Of a stretch of 64,000 nt of DNA, positions 63,968 through 64,000 are shown piece after piece (the stretch's first letter is position 1; each line of letters starts with the position of its first letter). This DNA is from JACCZR01 sp963844805 (GTDB lineage: Bacteria; Actinomycetota; Thermoleophilia; Solirubrobacterales; Thermoleophilaceae). The stretch lies in the NCBI GenBank assembly GCA_963844805.1, contig CAWJPU010000007.1:87480-151479 (forward strand), given 5' to 3'. Position numbers and translations under genes: made by a program. The notes beneath the pieces were generated by a model, which was given only the letters and a program-made list of their open reading frames with translations, searched no databases and was not told the DNA's origin.

Positions 63968-64000
63968 ACTGCGACGTGGAACTCGAACCCACGTCCGCGC
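63968..64000 (-). tRNA. 3' end of a tRNA gene cut by the window edge
   Basis: On the minus strand the bases read GTGGG-TTCGAGT-TCCAC, a T-arm with 5-bp stem and canonical TTCGA loop, followed by GTCGCAG as the 3' acceptor strand. No CCA is encoded. The remaining tRNA, including the anticodon, lies beyond the window, so identity is unknown. Confidence 0.55.

Noticed and set aside
1..64000. CRISPR arrays, transposases, integrases, prophage genes
   Set aside because: No regularly spaced repeats and no such protein families were seen.

Overview
The window is a GC-rich (about 70% by eye) bacterial chromosome segment. GTG and TTG starts are common, genes are packed tightly, and ATGA/GTGA stop-start overlaps are frequent. 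The mix of families (SpoIIE/RsbU phosphatases fused to anti-sigma kinase domains, ECF sigma fused to a zinc finger and membrane helix, DUF4333-like lipoproteins, secreted Cys-repeat proteins, a DosR-regulon-like gene set) points to a deep-branching actinobacterium, most likely Thermoleophilia/Solirubrobacterales. That placement is inferred from gene content and was not tested by phylogeny.

Layout. 0-2.5 kb: HtrA protease and two cell-wall hydrolase lipoproteins. 2.5-5.4 kb: a small repeat membrane protein, a 3Fe-4S ferredoxin, an aldehyde dehydrogenase and an alpha/beta hydrolase. 5.4-8.6 kb: a partner-switching operon (STAS antagonist, PAS-GAF-phosphatase-kinase, small hypothetical). 8.6-13.6 kb: M23 peptidase, PhzF-like protein, membrane-tethered ECF sigma, secreted repeat protein, GHMP kinase, MarR regulator. 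13.6-19.4 kb: glutamyl-Q tRNA synthetase, DUF2252, class III cyclase, DUF4333-like lipoprotein, membrane spermidine-synthase-like protein. 19.4-27.9 kb: PfpI protein, AzlCD, BrkB, two small Cys-pair proteins, HdeD-like protein, SnoaL fold, SDR, enoyl-CoA hydratase, a two-component pair and a cupredoxin.

27.9-52 kb is the most notable part. It resembles a mycobacterial DosR dormancy regulon gathered in one place: a DosS-like GAF-GAF kinase, a NarL-type regulator, four universal stress proteins (two of them tandem), four Hrp1-like CBS proteins, a WS/DGAT acyltransferase, GAPDH, a trehalose synthase-like glycosyltransferase, Pit/DUF47 phosphate uptake, an APH-AAA kinase fusion of the Rv2004c type beside a stress protein, a complete group 3b-type [NiFe] hydrogenase operon with its protease, and three paralogous flavoprotein oxidoreductases. 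The genes form a few translationally coupled operons. Together they suggest hypoxia or starvation survival: redox sensing, H2/NAD(P)H balancing, carbon storage as wax ester/TAG and trehalose, and phosphate uptake.

52-64 kb: a membrane GT-C-like protein, a SnoaL fold, MreB, a K+ channel, an amine-oxidase-type flavoprotein, a metallophosphoesterase, a second phosphatase-kinase/STAS module, pterin dehydratase, a methyltransferase and the 3' end of a tRNA at the window edge.

About eighteen genes need one or more single-base frame corrections to read as full-length proteins. They span all functions and several corrections are obvious one-base insertions, so residual sequencing or assembly indels are the likeliest cause. 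Coordinates for those genes span the inferred intact gene. No transposase, integrase, CRISPR array or prophage was recognised.
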